DNA from: JALYUM01 sp036688685
GTDB lineage: Bacteria > Pseudomonadota > Gammaproteobacteria > Burkholderiales > Burkholderiaceae_D
Length of the DNA: 64,000 bases
NCBI RefSeq assembly: GCF_036688685.1
Contig: NZ_JAQQPS010000001.1
Location: 124,001-188,000 of the forward strand
Direction of reading: 5' to 3'
In this document: positions 1-8,758 of the stretch, piece after piece
Layout: every line of letters starts with the position of its first letter
Numbering within the stretch: position 1 is the first letter of the stretch
The notes under the pieces: model-generated
Told to the model about the DNA's origin: nothing
Databases searched by the model: none
Seen by the model: the letters and a program-made list of their open reading frames with translations, nothing else
Position numbers and translations under genes: made by a program

Positions 1-2
1 CG

Positions 3-962
3 GCGCCGGTGCTGCAGGCCGGGCAGGGGAATGTATGGGTCGAATTTTCAGCGCTCGATTACGCGGCGCCGGAACGCAACCGCTATGCCTACCGCTTGCA
101 GGGATACGACGCCGACTGGATCAAGGCCGATGCCAGCTACCGCCGTGCCAATTACGACAAGCTGCCGCCCGGCGACTACAAGCTGATGCTGCGCGGTTCG
201 AACGGCGACGGCGCCTGGTCGGCGCCGCGCGTGCTGGCGCTGCAAGTGACACCGCTGTGGTATCAGACCATCTGGTGGAAGATCCTGGTGGGCCTGGCTG
301 GCGTGGGGCTGATCTTCGGCCTGGTGCAAGGCCGTACGGCGTTTTTGCGCCGCCATCGGGCCAAGCTGGAGGGCCTGGTGGCCGAGCAGACGGCTGAACT
401 GCGCGCGATCCAGCAACAGCTGGAACAACTGGCGTATGCCGACCCCTTGACCAGCCTGCCAAACCGGCGCCTGTTCAACGATGAACTGCAAAGCCGGGTG
501 GCGCTGGCCGTCCGCCTTGGCAATCCGTTTGCACTGCTGCTTATCGACCTGGACCATTTCAAGGAAGTCAACGACACCATCGGTCACGATGCCGGTGACG
601 CCCTGCTGGTGGAAGTGGCGCAGCGCCTGTGCACGGCGGTGCGCGACGCCGACCGTGTGGCGCGGCTCGGCGGCGACGAATTTGCGGTGTTGCTGTCGAA
701 TGTCAGCGGCCACCATGGAATCGAAATCGCTTGCCAGCGCATCGTCGACAGCCTGGCCTTGCCGGTGCCGTTCAAATCGCATACCTTGCAGGTCAGCGCC
801 AGTATCGGTGTGGCCCTGTGTCCTGGCCATGCAAGTTCGGCCAACAACCTGTACAAATCTGCGGACGTGGCTTTGTACGCGGCGAAACGCTGCGGGCGCA
901 ACACCTGGCGCTGGTATGCGGGCGTCGGTGAAACAGCCGACGAAGCGCTCAAGCTCGACTAG
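3..962 (+). CDS. Sensor diguanylate cyclase, Y_Y_Y-TM-GGDEF (5' truncated by window)
   Basis: This is the C-terminal part of a membrane sensor that probably makes cyclic di-GMP; the reading frame is open to the window edge, so the real start lies upstream. Visible parts are the end of a Y_Y_Y beta-sandwich (about residues 10-85 of the visible protein), one membrane helix (about 90-108), a short coiled linker and a GGDEF domain (about 140-300). The signature GGDEF is intact and preceded by RLG, so the cyclase is probably active; no EAL domain follows. Such proteins usually carry an N-terminal two-component-regulator propeller, as the kinase at 59633 does. The stop TAG overlaps the stop of the convergent DUF2325 gene in a shared CTAG. 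Confidence 0.9.
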   Translation, partial: APVLQAGQGNVWVEFSALDYAAPERNRYAYRLQGYDADWIKADASYRRANYDKLPPGDYKLMLRGSNGDGAWSAPRVLALQVTPLWYQTIWWKILVGLAGVGLIFGLVQGRTAFLRRHRAKLEGLVAEQTAELRAIQQQLEQLAYADPLTSLPNRRLFNDELQSRVALAVRLGNPFALLLIDLDHFKEVNDTIGHDAGDALLVEVAQRLCTAVRDADRVARLGGDEFAVLLSNVSGHHGIEIACQRIVDSLALPVPFKSHTLQVSASIGVALCPGHASSANNLYKSADVALYAAKRCGRNTWRWYAGVGETADEALKLD

Positions 963-2275
963 TCGTTTGGCGGCGCTTGCACCAGCGCGTCGGTCGCCAG
1001 GCGCTGCATCAGCGCGACAAAACTGGCCACACTGGCGCTTCTGATCGGGTGGCACGCAATCCCGCGCCGCGCGCACGCCTGCCTGGCCACGTGCATGGCG
1101 TTGTGGCTGATGCAGTCGATCGGGAACACCACCATCTGCGCGCGCGGCAGCATGGTGGCCAATAAACCGTGGCGGTCTTCGATGCCACCGTCGTGCACCA
1201 GCAATTCGCCGCCGGCCGTTGCCACCATCTTGCACAGGCGCTCCGCGCAGCCGGGACGCCCGCCCACGTACAGCACGCATTTGCCGTCCAGCGGCGGCAG
1301 CGCCGATTTGCCGGTATCGGCGCCACAGGTATTGTCTTCGAACGCCTGTTCGAGTGCGGCCAGCTCCATGCGCGCGGTTTCAAGTTCGTCGCGGGTGGCG
1401 TGAAAATCGGCTTGCAGTGCATCGTGGCGGGCCTGCTGCGCGAGCAGCTTCTGGTCCGACTCTTGCCGGCGTGCCGCATGCAGCGACAGCTTGTCTTCGC
1501 GCTCCTGCAGCGCCGCGCGCAGCTGCGCCATCTCCAGCACCAGTTGTGCGGGCGCGGCGTCGCTGTCGCGCCGGCTTTGCAGCTGGCGCGCCAGCGCGGC
1601 CTGTTCGACCAGCGTAGCCGCATGCTGCGCGTTGACCGTGTTCAGGCGTGCCTGCAGCGCGGCATTGGCTTGTTTCAGACGCACGGTCTCTTCTTCCAGC
1701 GCGGCGACGCGACGGATGTCAGCACGGTTGGCGGCACCGACCAGGTGCGACAGCATGTGCACTTCGCCGAACGCCTGCGAGCGCAGCAGGAAAGTGCTTT
1801 CCGGGTGCGTCATCAAGGCCCAGTACGCGCCGGGGACGTCGCCCTGCGCCAGCGCTTCCTGCCACAAGGTTTTCAGCGCTTGCTCGTGCGGCGCGCTGCG
1901 GAATTTTTTGATGGTCAGCGCGTGGCGCGCGTCGAGTGCCTTGTTCAACTCCTTGGCGACGATGCCGCCGCCGGTCGACAGGTTGACGGCCGTGTGGTGA
2001 ATTTCGACATCGGTGGCGTGCTTGCCAGATAGCTGCGGCACGTAACGGCCGATCAGCTTGCGCAGTTCGGTGGTGGACAGGCAGGTGCCGACGATCGAAC
2101 AGTGGATGTTCGCATCGAGCTCGGCCAGGCGCGCGCGCCGGGCCGGCGCGGCCACCGTGCTGACGCGCGGGCCGGACGGGCAGCAGTCCTTCTCGCACAG
2201 CACCGGCTGGCGGGTGCCGAAAATGGGGTGGATGGTGGTCTGGGGTGCGGCGGCAGGCGGGAACAAAATCGACAT
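959..2275 (-). CDS. DUF2325 domain protein, probably Fur-regulated
   Basis: A 438-residue protein. The last 95 residues match the DUF2325 pattern (VLYVGG near its start, HDGG, then a Cys/Ser/His-containing segment). The middle, about residues 190-330, is rich in Leu, Ala, Glu and Gln and reads as coiled coil. The N-terminal part has several Cys residues (CEKDCC). Biochemical function is not known to me. The frame stays open to a TTG at 2335, but I chose the ATG at 2275: it has an AGGA ribosome site about six bases upstream, and the longer version would run through a Fur-box-like palindrome. This implies iron control, which fits a role in iron or metal homeostasis, but that is inference. Confidence 0.8.
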   Translation of the reverse strand: MSILFPPAAAPQTTIHPIFGTRQPVLCEKDCCPSGPRVSTVAAPARRARLAELDANIHCSIVGTCLSTTELRKLIGRYVPQLSGKHATDVEIHHTAVNLSTGGGIVAKELNKALDARHALTIKKFRSAPHEQALKTLWQEALAQGDVPGAYWALMTHPESTFLLRSQAFGEVHMLSHLVGAANRADIRRVAALEEETVRLKQANAALQARLNTVNAQHAATLVEQAALARQLQSRRDSDAAPAQLVLEMAQLRAALQEREDKLSLHAARRQESDQKLLAQQARHDALQADFHATRDELETARMELAALEQAFEDNTCGADTGKSALPPLDGKCVLYVGGRPGCAERLCKMVATAGGELLVHDGGIEDRHGLLATMLPRAQMVVFPIDCISHNAMHVARQACARRGIACHPIRSASVASFVALMQRLATDALVQAPPND

Positions 2276-2285
2276 GTAAAATCCT

Positions 2286-2304
2286 GAATGCGAATCATTA
2301 TCAA
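2286..2304 (-). promoter_or_regulatory. Fur-box-like operator
   Basis: Read on the minus strand the site contains GATAATGAT followed by TCG and CATT. It agrees with the 19-base Fur consensus at 13 positions, including an unbroken run of nine. It sits 11-29 bases upstream of the chosen ATG of the DUF2325 gene, where a bound repressor would block transcription or initiation. No expression evidence is available from sequence. Confidence 0.6.
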
Positions 2305-2377
2305 TCAGGATAGTCCGGATCGGCTTGTTCCGCAATCAATTTCACCGTCGTGTCGCCGGAACCGGCAGGACGGCTGA

Positions 2378-3478
2378 TCAGAACTCGCTGAACGCCGTGT
2401 CCTCTTTCAGGGTCGCCATATCGATCACATAGCGGAAGCGCACGTCGCCATCGATGACCTTCTTGTACGCGTCATTGATCTGCTGGATCGGGATGATCTG
2501 GATATCCGGTCCGATCTGGTGGGCGGCGCAGAAGTCCAGCACTTCCTGGGTATCTGCAATACTGCCGATCAGCGAGCCGGCCACGCTCTTGCGGTGGAAC
2601 GCCACTTCCTGGTTGTTGACCGGCTCGAGCAGCTCCAGCGCACCGACCACGACCAATGTCTTGTCGCGTTTGAGCAGCGCGACGAAGGGGTTGACGTCAT
2701 GCTTTTCCGGCACCGTCGAGAGGATGAAGTCGAATGTGCCTTTCAAGGCCTTGAGCGCATCCTTGTCGGTTTCCAGCACGCCCTGCACGCCAATCCGGGT
2801 GGCTTGTTCGAGCTTTTCTTCGGTGCGCGTGAACACCGTCACCTGCGCACCCATGGCCTTGGCAATCTTCGCCGCCATGTTGCCCAGGCCGCCGAAGCCC
2901 AGGATGCCAACCTTGTCACCGGCCTTCACGCCCCAGTGTTTCATCGGCGAATAGGTGGTCACGCCAGCACACAGGATCGGCGCGGCCACTTCGGGAGCCA
3001 GGCTGGCCGGAATCTTCAACACGTAATGTTCGTCGACCACCAGCACGTCCGAGTAGCCGCCGTAGGTGTTCGTGCGGCCATAGGTATTCTCGGTGCCGGC
3101 TGCCGATGGCACCATCGGACCGTTGTAGGTTGCCAGCGCGCCGTTCGGGCCTTCGCAATAATTTTCTTCGCCGTGGCCGCATGGCTCGCATTGACGGCAG
3201 CTGTCGATCAGGCAACCCACACCGACGATGTCGCCGACCGCATGTTTGCTGACGTGGGCGCCGACTTTCGTGACGCGCCCGACTGCTTCGTGGCCCGGCA
3301 CGCACGGGTAGACCGTGTTCGACCATTCGTTCTTGGCCTGGTGGATGTCCGAGTGGCAAACGCCGCAGTACAGGACGGCGATTTCGACCTCATGCGCGCC
3401 AGCTTCCTTGCGCTCGAAGGCATAAGCTTTCAGGCCGGTGAAGGAATGTTTGGTGCCGTAACCTTTAACTGCAATCAT
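2378..3478 (-). CDS. Zinc-dependent NAD(P) alcohol dehydrogenase
   Basis: A 366-residue medium-chain dehydrogenase of the YahK/AdhC (cinnamyl-alcohol-dehydrogenase-like) group, which reversibly oxidises alcohols or reduces aldehydes with NAD(P)H in the cytoplasm. The catalytic-zinc ligands are visible as Cys41 in CGVCHSD and His63 in the GHE motif; the structural-zinc cluster is the Cys-rich CRQCEPCGHGEENYC stretch. The Rossmann motif is GFGGLG. Length is normal for the family. The ATG at 3478 has a GGAG site seven bases upstream. The gene appears monocistronic; the preceding minus-strand gene ends in a terminator. The physiological substrate cannot be read from the sequence. Confidence 0.92.
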   Translation of the reverse strand: MIAVKGYGTKHSFTGLKAYAFERKEAGAHEVEIAVLYCGVCHSDIHQAKNEWSNTVYPCVPGHEAVGRVTKVGAHVSKHAVGDIVGVGCLIDSCRQCEPCGHGEENYCEGPNGALATYNGPMVPSAAGTENTYGRTNTYGGYSDVLVVDEHYVLKIPASLAPEVAAPILCAGVTTYSPMKHWGVKAGDKVGILGFGGLGNMAAKIAKAMGAQVTVFTRTEEKLEQATRIGVQGVLETDKDALKALKGTFDFILSTVPEKHDVNPFVALLKRDKTLVVVGALELLEPVNNQEVAFHRKSVAGSLIGSIADTQEVLDFCAAHQIGPDIQIIPIQQINDAYKKVIDGDVRFRYVIDMATLKEDTAFSEF

Positions 3479-3520
3479 TGAATGACTCCGTCATAGTTGA
3501 ATGGATATAGCGGGGGCGAT

Positions 3521-3543
3521 GAAAAACCCGCGCGTGGCGGGTT
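3521..3543 (-). terminator. Rho-independent terminator of the gene at 3553-3885
   Basis: AACCCGC (3525-3531) pairs with GCGGGTT (3537-3543) around a five-base loop. On the minus strand the hairpin is followed by a run of five T residues. Confidence 0.8.
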
Positions 3544-3552
3544 CGTCACAGC

Positions 3553-3885
3553 TTAGTGCCGGGCTTTCATTTCATCGGCGATCTCATCGCCGCCGCCCTG
3601 GTTTTCACCCAGTTCGGCGTCGTTGCTGCCTTCAGCGTTCTGATCGACTGCGTCAGACTGAGCGCGCGCCGCTGACGGCGGCTGCCCCAGGGCGCCGCCG
3701 ACGCCCGGATCGGCTGCGGCGCCGGTCGACTTGATGGCGCCTGCCGAGGGCGGCGCGTTGTAGTCGGGCGTCTGCAGCACTTCTTCACCGACGACTTTAT
3801 CGTCATCGCTGTGCGCGTGCGGGTTGGCTGGGTGGGAGGGAAGGGCTTGCTGGCCTGCCAGCTGGATATCTTGGTCGATCGTCAT
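3553..3885 (-). CDS. Small acidic, disordered hypothetical protein
   Basis: A 110-residue protein rich in Ala, Gly, Asp, Pro and Gln with no signal peptide, membrane helix or cysteine; it is probably intrinsically disordered. I do not recognise the family. It is likely a real gene because the ATG has an AGGAG site at the right distance, and a clean intrinsic terminator follows the stop. It stands alone between the alcohol dehydrogenase and the glucosidase operon. A general stress or cytoplasmic buffering role would be a guess. Confidence 0.65.
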   Translation of the reverse strand: MTIDQDIQLAGQQALPSHPANPHAHSDDDKVVGEEVLQTPDYNAPPSAGAIKSTGAAADPGVGGALGQPPSAARAQSDAVDQNAEGSNDAELGENQGGGDEIADEMKARH

Positions 3886-3955
3886 GGTTACTCCTGGTTA
3901 GATCGCTTTATGATAGCGAACTTACAAGAATGACGAACTTGTGTTGCCGTGCGCA

Positions 3956-3981
3956 CAAAAAAACCCGCCGCAGCGGGTTTT
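3956..3981 (-). terminator. Rho-independent terminator of the glucosidase operon
   Basis: AAACCCGC (3961-3968) pairs with GCGGGTTT (3973-3980) around a four-base loop. The minus-strand 3' side is a run of seven T residues. It lies just after the stop of the GH3 gene. Confidence 0.85.
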
Positions 3982-3998
3982 CAAGGTGCAGCAACCGT

Positions 3999-6749
3999 TC
4001 AATACTTCATGCTTTCCGGGACTTGTACCGCCTGGCGCACCGGCAGCGGCAACGGGTTCGACGCATTGGTCGATAACTTCTGCGCCACGCTTGCCTTGAG
4101 CACCTGCTTCAAGGGCAGCGCGTCCGACGCGCCGCCCACGCGGATCGTGTAGCTGGCCTTGTCGACGTTGAACGTGTCGGTGTTCTGCACATAGTAGGAC
4201 AGCGAACGGGCATCGATCGGAATCGTCACGCGTTTGCTTGCGCCGGCTTTCAGGAAGACCTTGGCAAAGCCTTTCAGCTCTTTTTCCGGACGGTCGACCT
4301 TGGATGTGACCGCCGGGCTCACGTACAACTGGGCCACTTCGAAGCCGTCCACGGCGCCGCTGTTGGTCAGCGTGAAGCTGGCCTCGATGGTTTCGGCGCC
4401 GGCCAGCGTGTTCGACGACAGCGTCATGTCGCTGTAGGTGTAGCTGGTGTAGGACAGGCCAAAACCGAACGGGAACAAGGGTTTGGTGTTCGATTTATCG
4501 AAGCCGCGGTAGCCGGTGTAGATGCCTTCCGAGTACGTCATTTCCAGCTTGGCCCTGGTCGGCGCCGCGCCGAACAGGCCTGCCGGCTGGTAGGCCGCGA
4601 CGCTGTTGTAGCTGGCGTAGCTCGGGTAGTCGCTCTCGTTTTTGGCGATGGTGACCGGCAGCTTGCCCGACGGATTCACCTTGCCGTAAATGATTTCAGC
4701 TTCGGCCTGGCCGGCGTACTGACCGGCGTACCAGGCTTGCAGGATGGCGCCGGCACGGCTGGCGAAGGGACGCAGGTTCGACGGCCCGCCGCCGTGTGCA
4801 ATCACGATGGTGTTCGGGTTGGTTTTCGCCACGCTGGCCACCATCTCGGCCTGGTATTCCGGCAGGTCGAACTCGCGGTCGAAGCCTTCGCCTTCGTATT
4901 CGGCATTCACGCCGACGGCGACGACGACGGCATCGTACTGCGCCAGGTCGGCTGGCGCCGCCAGCGCCGCCCAGCTCATCTGGATACCCTGGATGCTGCC
5001 CAGGACCGGGAAGAAGAAGGTGCCGAGGCGGGCATATTCCATCTTGACGGTGTAGTACTTGTCAGCCTTCAGTTTCGCGGTCTTGCCGAAGCGGCTGGGT
5101 GCATTGACCACGTCGCCGGACAGCGCCAGGCCGTCGAAATCGACGACCAGTTTGCCATCGACCCAGACTTTATAAGCGCCATCGGCACGCACCTTGAAGA
5201 CCTGTTCGCCGTCTACGGTGGGCTTGATGGTGCCGCTGAAGCGGGCCGAGAACGCACCCAGATTCGGCGCGAAGCCGTCGACCCGGGTGGTACCGTTGTT
5301 GGTGATGTTCATGCCCGAGAGCCAGTTGAACGCCACGCCTGGCTCGGTACGGGTAAGGACCGGGGTGCCGGCCAGCGTCGTGTTGTCGAAGTACTCGGCC
5401 TTCAGGCCGGCTTCCGGCGCGCTGTTGCCACTGGCAGCGCCCTGGTACCAGCTCGACTCGGCGGCATTCAGGGACAAGGCCGGGATATACACGATGTTGG
5501 CCGGGTCGACGTTGAGCTGCTGCAGGCCGGCCATCGTGGTGACGTACTGGCTCGGTGGCGACCAGGCGGTGCCGAACGGCGAACCTGGCAATTGCATGGC
5601 GATGTCGCCGATCACGGCGATCTTCGCATTCGTGGCCAGCGGCAGCACGTGGCGCGAGGCGCTCGACGCGTCAGCGTTCTTGAGCAGCACGATGCCTTCA
5701 CGGGCTATGGCCAGGGAAGCGGCGGCGCCGTAGCTGCGATCGAGTTCGCCGCCTGGTGTGAGGCCCTTGTCGAAGCCGTAGCTGACCATGGCGCGCAGGT
5801 TGCGGCGCACTTTGTCGTCCAGCACGTTCATCGTCAGCTGGTTGCTGTACAGGTAGTTCCAGATGTTCGCCTGGGTGAACTGCAAGCCGCTCGGCATGTC
5901 CAGGTCGGTGCCGGCCCAGGCGCCTTTCTGGCCATTGTGGATGGCGTTGAAGTCGGACATCACGAAGCCGCGGTAGCCCCATTCGCCCTTGAGCACTTCG
6001 GTGATCAGGTGATGGTTTTCGCAGGCGTATTCGGCGTTGACCTTGTTGAAGCCGCACATGATCGAGGCGACGTTCGCGTTCTTGACCACGGACTCGAAGC
6101 CCGGCAGGTAGATTTCGCGCAGGGTGCGCTCGTCGACCTTGACGTTGATCAGCTGGCGATTGGCTTCCTGCTCGTTGGCCACGTAATGCTTGGCCGACGC
6201 CTGGATGCCTTGCGCCTGGACTGCGTTGACGACGGCCGGCCCCAGCACGGCGCCCAGGAACGGATCTTCACCGGACAGGTGTTCAGCGGCGCGGCCGTTG
6301 TACGGCGAGCGGTACATGTTCAGGCCGGGCGTGAGCATCTGCTGAGCGCCAGCCTGGCGCGTTTCGTAGGCGATGGCCAGGCCGAATTGTTTGGCGCGGT
6401 TGATCGACCAGGTGGCGGCCAGCGCCGACGGCGACGGGAACTGGGCGCCGAAGGTGGCGCTGTTCTTGTTGATGCCCATCGACGAATCGTAGGCGACGGT
6501 GCCGGGCAAACCCTGCGCTTGCTGCAGCGGCAGCATGCGGCCGTCGTCGACACGGATGAATTCGATCTTCTCCGCGGTGCTCATATTGTCGATCATGGCG
6601 CCGACGCGCGCGTCGACGTCGTTGCCGACCATGGGCGTCGCGCGCGGCGTGACGTCATAGGCGGAGGCGACGGCCATGGCGCCAAGCGTCAGGACCAAAA
6701 CGCTGGTCCGGGCCAGGGTGGTACGGGATGGGGCAAAGGCGTACGTCAT
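3999..6749 (-). CDS. Secreted GH3 beta-glucosidase with PA14 insert
   Basis: A 916-residue glycoside hydrolase family 3 enzyme expected to release terminal beta-linked glucose or related sugars from oligosaccharides in the periplasm or outside the cell. A signal peptide ends near residue 30 (ASA-YD). The N-terminal GH3 barrel covers about 50-330, with the nucleophile Asp266 in VMSDFN and the KH motif of SAKHYV (188-189). The C-terminal GH3 domain begins near 345 and is interrupted by a PA14 module (about 450-600), an arrangement known from sugar-binding GH3 enzymes. A fibronectin-III-like domain follows (about 790-860). Its ATG overlaps the TAA of the small upstream gene by one base, so translation is probably coupled. 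Confidence 0.93.
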   Translation of the reverse strand: MTYAFAPSRTTLARTSVLVLTLGAMAVASAYDVTPRATPMVGNDVDARVGAMIDNMSTAEKIEFIRVDDGRMLPLQQAQGLPGTVAYDSSMGINKNSATFGAQFPSPSALAATWSINRAKQFGLAIAYETRQAGAQQMLTPGLNMYRSPYNGRAAEHLSGEDPFLGAVLGPAVVNAVQAQGIQASAKHYVANEQEANRQLINVKVDERTLREIYLPGFESVVKNANVASIMCGFNKVNAEYACENHHLITEVLKGEWGYRGFVMSDFNAIHNGQKGAWAGTDLDMPSGLQFTQANIWNYLYSNQLTMNVLDDKVRRNLRAMVSYGFDKGLTPGGELDRSYGAAASLAIAREGIVLLKNADASSASRHVLPLATNAKIAVIGDIAMQLPGSPFGTAWSPPSQYVTTMAGLQQLNVDPANIVYIPALSLNAAESSWYQGAASGNSAPEAGLKAEYFDNTTLAGTPVLTRTEPGVAFNWLSGMNITNNGTTRVDGFAPNLGAFSARFSGTIKPTVDGEQVFKVRADGAYKVWVDGKLVVDFDGLALSGDVVNAPSRFGKTAKLKADKYYTVKMEYARLGTFFFPVLGSIQGIQMSWAALAAPADLAQYDAVVVAVGVNAEYEGEGFDREFDLPEYQAEMVASVAKTNPNTIVIAHGGGPSNLRPFASRAGAILQAWYAGQYAGQAEAEIIYGKVNPSGKLPVTIAKNESDYPSYASYNSVAAYQPAGLFGAAPTRAKLEMTYSEGIYTGYRGFDKSNTKPLFPFGFGLSYTSYTYSDMTLSSNTLAGAETIEASFTLTNSGAVDGFEVAQLYVSPAVTSKVDRPEKELKGFAKVFLKAGASKRVTIPIDARSLSYYVQNTDTFNVDKASYTIRVGGASDALPLKQVLKASVAQKLSTNASNPLPLPVRQAVQVPESMKY

Positions 6750-6994
6750 TATTTTGTCGCTCCTGGCGAATCGGTTTCATCGATGATCAGTTCGAGCGGG
6801 GCGCTGGGTGCGGCAACCGGGGCCGGGGTGTCGTTGCGCAGTGACTGTGCCAGGGCCTTCTGTTTTTCCTGCACATCCTGGCGGATGGCTTTTTCCTTTA
6901 GTACGGCGGCGTTGTCGGTGGTCTGGGCCAGGGCAGCCTGGGACAGCAGGGCGCCGAGGCCGAGCACGATTGCCTTGCGTAAATATAACGTCAT
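6749..6994 (-). CDS. Small exported protein, first gene of the glucosidase operon
   Basis: An 81-residue product with a typical signal peptide (about residues 1-23, ending ALA-QT), then a charged helix rich in Lys, Gln and Glu, and a Pro/Ala-rich acidic tail. No family recognised and no cysteine. An AGGA site lies seven bases before the ATG. The stop overlaps the ATG of the GH3 gene (TAATG). It could be a periplasmic partner or simply an exported leader that sets translation of the hydrolase. Confidence 0.7.
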   Translation of the reverse strand: MTLYLRKAIVLGLGALLSQAALAQTTDNAAVLKEKAIRQDVQEKQKALAQSLRNDTPAPVAAPSAPLELIIDETDSPGATK

Positions 6995-7042
6995 GGGATG
7001 TCCTATAATTTGCGGGCGTGAGATTGCGAACGTTGTTTTATG

Positions 7043-7057
7043 TTAACTTTATTGTAA
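7043..7057. promoter_or_regulatory. Candidate LysR operator between lysR and the glucosidase operon
   Basis: TTA at 7043 and TAA at 7055 bracket an AT-rich interrupted dyad, in the only intergenic gap shared by the divergent LysR gene and the glucosidase operon. The match to the general T-N11-A style of LysR sites is loose. Confidence 0.3.
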
Positions 7058-7148
7058 GCATTCTATGCGTGGGGCATGATGCGTGGACGCCAGATGGCAG
7101 ACAGCTGCTATCCTGAAAACCGATAGCTGCCTGAAATGGAAGAGGGAA

Positions 7149-8054
7149 ATGCGCTTCAACCGGCTTGATTTGAACCTGCTCGTCGCGCTCGATGCGCTGC
7201 TCGACGAAAAGAAAACCACGGCCGCAGCGCAGCGCCTGTCAGTCAGTCAGTCGGCCATTTCCGGCATGCTGGCGCGGCTGCGCGTGTACTTCGAAGACGA
7301 TTTATTGGTGCAGGTGGGGCGCCAGATGGAACTGACGCCGCTGGGTCGCGACCTGGCCGACCCGGTGCGCCAGCTGATTTTGCAGATCCAGGCGACCGTG
7401 GCGATCCGGCCCGCGCTGTCGATTGCCACCGAACGGCGCAACTTCAAAATCACGGTGTCGGACTATACCGTGCCGATCCTGATAGCCCCGCTGGTGCGGC
7501 GCTTGCAGGCACTGGCGCCCTGCATCACCATCACGCTGCTGCCGCAAATCGAAAACACGGGGCTGGCATTGCGCCGGGGCGAAACCGACCTGACCATCGT
7601 CCCGGACGGGTACCTCGATGCGGACCATCCGCACCTGCTGCTGTTTGAAGACAGTTACAGCTGCGTGGTCTGGGACGGCAACACCGAGGTGGGCGCCACG
7701 CTGGACCTGGCGACGTTCGCGCGCTGCGGGCATGTCGCGCCGCACCTCGGCCGCCCGGGCGCCCCCACCGTGGCCGAGCGCCATCTGGCCGCCAGCGGTG
7801 TCACGCGCAGCATCGCCGTGACCACGCACGATTTCACCTCCCAGGCCACGCTGGTGGTGGGCACCCAATTGATCACGACCATGCAAACCCGCCTGGCGCA
7901 CGACAGCGCGGCGCGCCTGCCGCTGCGCGTGCTGGCGGTGCCGGTGGCCATGCCGACGCTGCGCGTGTGCATGCAGTGGCATGACTACCAGAGCGCCGAT
8001 CCGGCGCACCGGTGGTTGCGCGAGCAGCTGGTGGCGGTGGCGCAGCCAGCTTAA
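7149..8054 (+). CDS. LysR-type transcriptional regulator (divergent from glucosidase operon)
   Basis: A 301-residue LysR regulator: winged helix-turn-helix at about 4-64 (RLDLNLLVALDALL, then the SQSAIS recognition helix region), followed by a periplasmic-binding-like effector domain (about 90-295). I chose the ATG at 7149, giving the typical MRFNRLDLN start, because a strong GAGGG site sits just upstream; the frame runs back to 7083. It is transcribed away from the GH3 operon across a short shared intergenic region, so control of that operon is a reasonable inference. Its stop overlaps the stop of convergent arsH. Confidence 0.88.
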   Translation: MRFNRLDLNLLVALDALLDEKKTTAAAQRLSVSQSAISGMLARLRVYFEDDLLVQVGRQMELTPLGRDLADPVRQLILQIQATVAIRPALSIATERRNFKITVSDYTVPILIAPLVRRLQALAPCITITLLPQIENTGLALRRGETDLTIVPDGYLDADHPHLLLFEDSYSCVVWDGNTEVGATLDLATFARCGHVAPHLGRPGAPTVAERHLAASGVTRSIAVTTHDFTSQATLVVGTQLITTMQTRLAHDSAARLPLRVLAVPVAMPTLRVCMQWHDYQSADPAHRWLREQLVAVAQPA

Positions 8055-8758
8055 ATGCGGGCGATCGCCGCGTCGATCGCTTTGGCGTGGGTGGCCTTGC
8101 GCTCGCTGTAACGGTCGGTCAGATAGTCGCTGCGCCCACGCATCAGCAGCGTCATCTTGAACAGCTCCTCCATCACATCGACCACGCGGTCGTAATAGCC
8201 GGACGGGCGCATGCGGCCCTGTTCATCGAATTCCTTGTAGGCCATCGGCACCGACGACTGGTTCGGAATCGTAAACATGCGCATCCAGCGTCCCAGCAGG
8301 CGCAGCGTGTTGACCACATTGAACGACTGCGACCCGCCGCACACCTGCATCACCGCCAGCGTCCGGCCCTGGCTCGGGCGCAGTGCTCCCTGCTCGAGCG
8401 GGATCCAGTCGATCTGGTTTTTCATGACGGCCGTGATGGCGCCGTGCCGCTCCGGGCTGCACCAGACCTGGCCCTCGGACCACAGCGACAGCGCGCGCAG
8501 TTCCACCACTTTCGGATGGTCCTCGGTCACGCTGCCGGCCATCGGCAAATCCATCGGGTCGAAGATTTTTACTTCGGCGCCGAAGTGTTCCAGGATGCGC
8601 GCCGCTTCCTCGGTCAGGAAGCGGCTGAACGAGCGTTCGCGCAGGGAGCCATACAACAGCAGGATGCGCGGCGGGTGGTCGAAGCCGGGTGCTTCGGCGA
8701 GGAGCGCGGGCGTCGGCAGCGGCAACTGTGCGCCATCGACGTTGGGCAGCTCAATCAT
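8051..8758 (-). CDS. arsH: ArsH, NADPH-dependent FMN reductase / organoarsenical oxidase
   Basis: A 235-residue flavoprotein of the ArsH family, known to oxidise trivalent organoarsenicals and to reduce quinones or oxygen with NADPH. The flavodoxin-like core is visible: the phosphate-binding loop GSLRERSFSR, PMAGSV, and the WCSPERHGAITAVMKNQ segment conserved in ArsH. I chose the ATG at 8758 (start MIELPN), which overlaps the arsC stop as ATGA. It is last in the arsR-arsB-arsC-arsH operon. Confidence 0.93.
   Translation of the reverse strand: MIELPNVDGAQLPLPTPALLAEAPGFDHPPRILLLYGSLRERSFSRFLTEEAARILEHFGAEVKIFDPMDLPMAGSVTEDHPKVVELRALSLWSEGQVWCSPERHGAITAVMKNQIDWIPLEQGALRPSQGRTLAVMQVCGGSQSFNVVNTLRLLGRWMRMFTIPNQSSVPMAYKEFDEQGRMRPSGYYDRVVDVMEELFKMTLLMRGRSDYLTDRYSERKATHAKAIDAAIARI

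Noticed and set aside
4737..7046. 769-codon plus-strand frame opposite the GH3 gene
   Set aside because: It is antisense to a well-supported secreted glucosidase; no ribosome site or domain.
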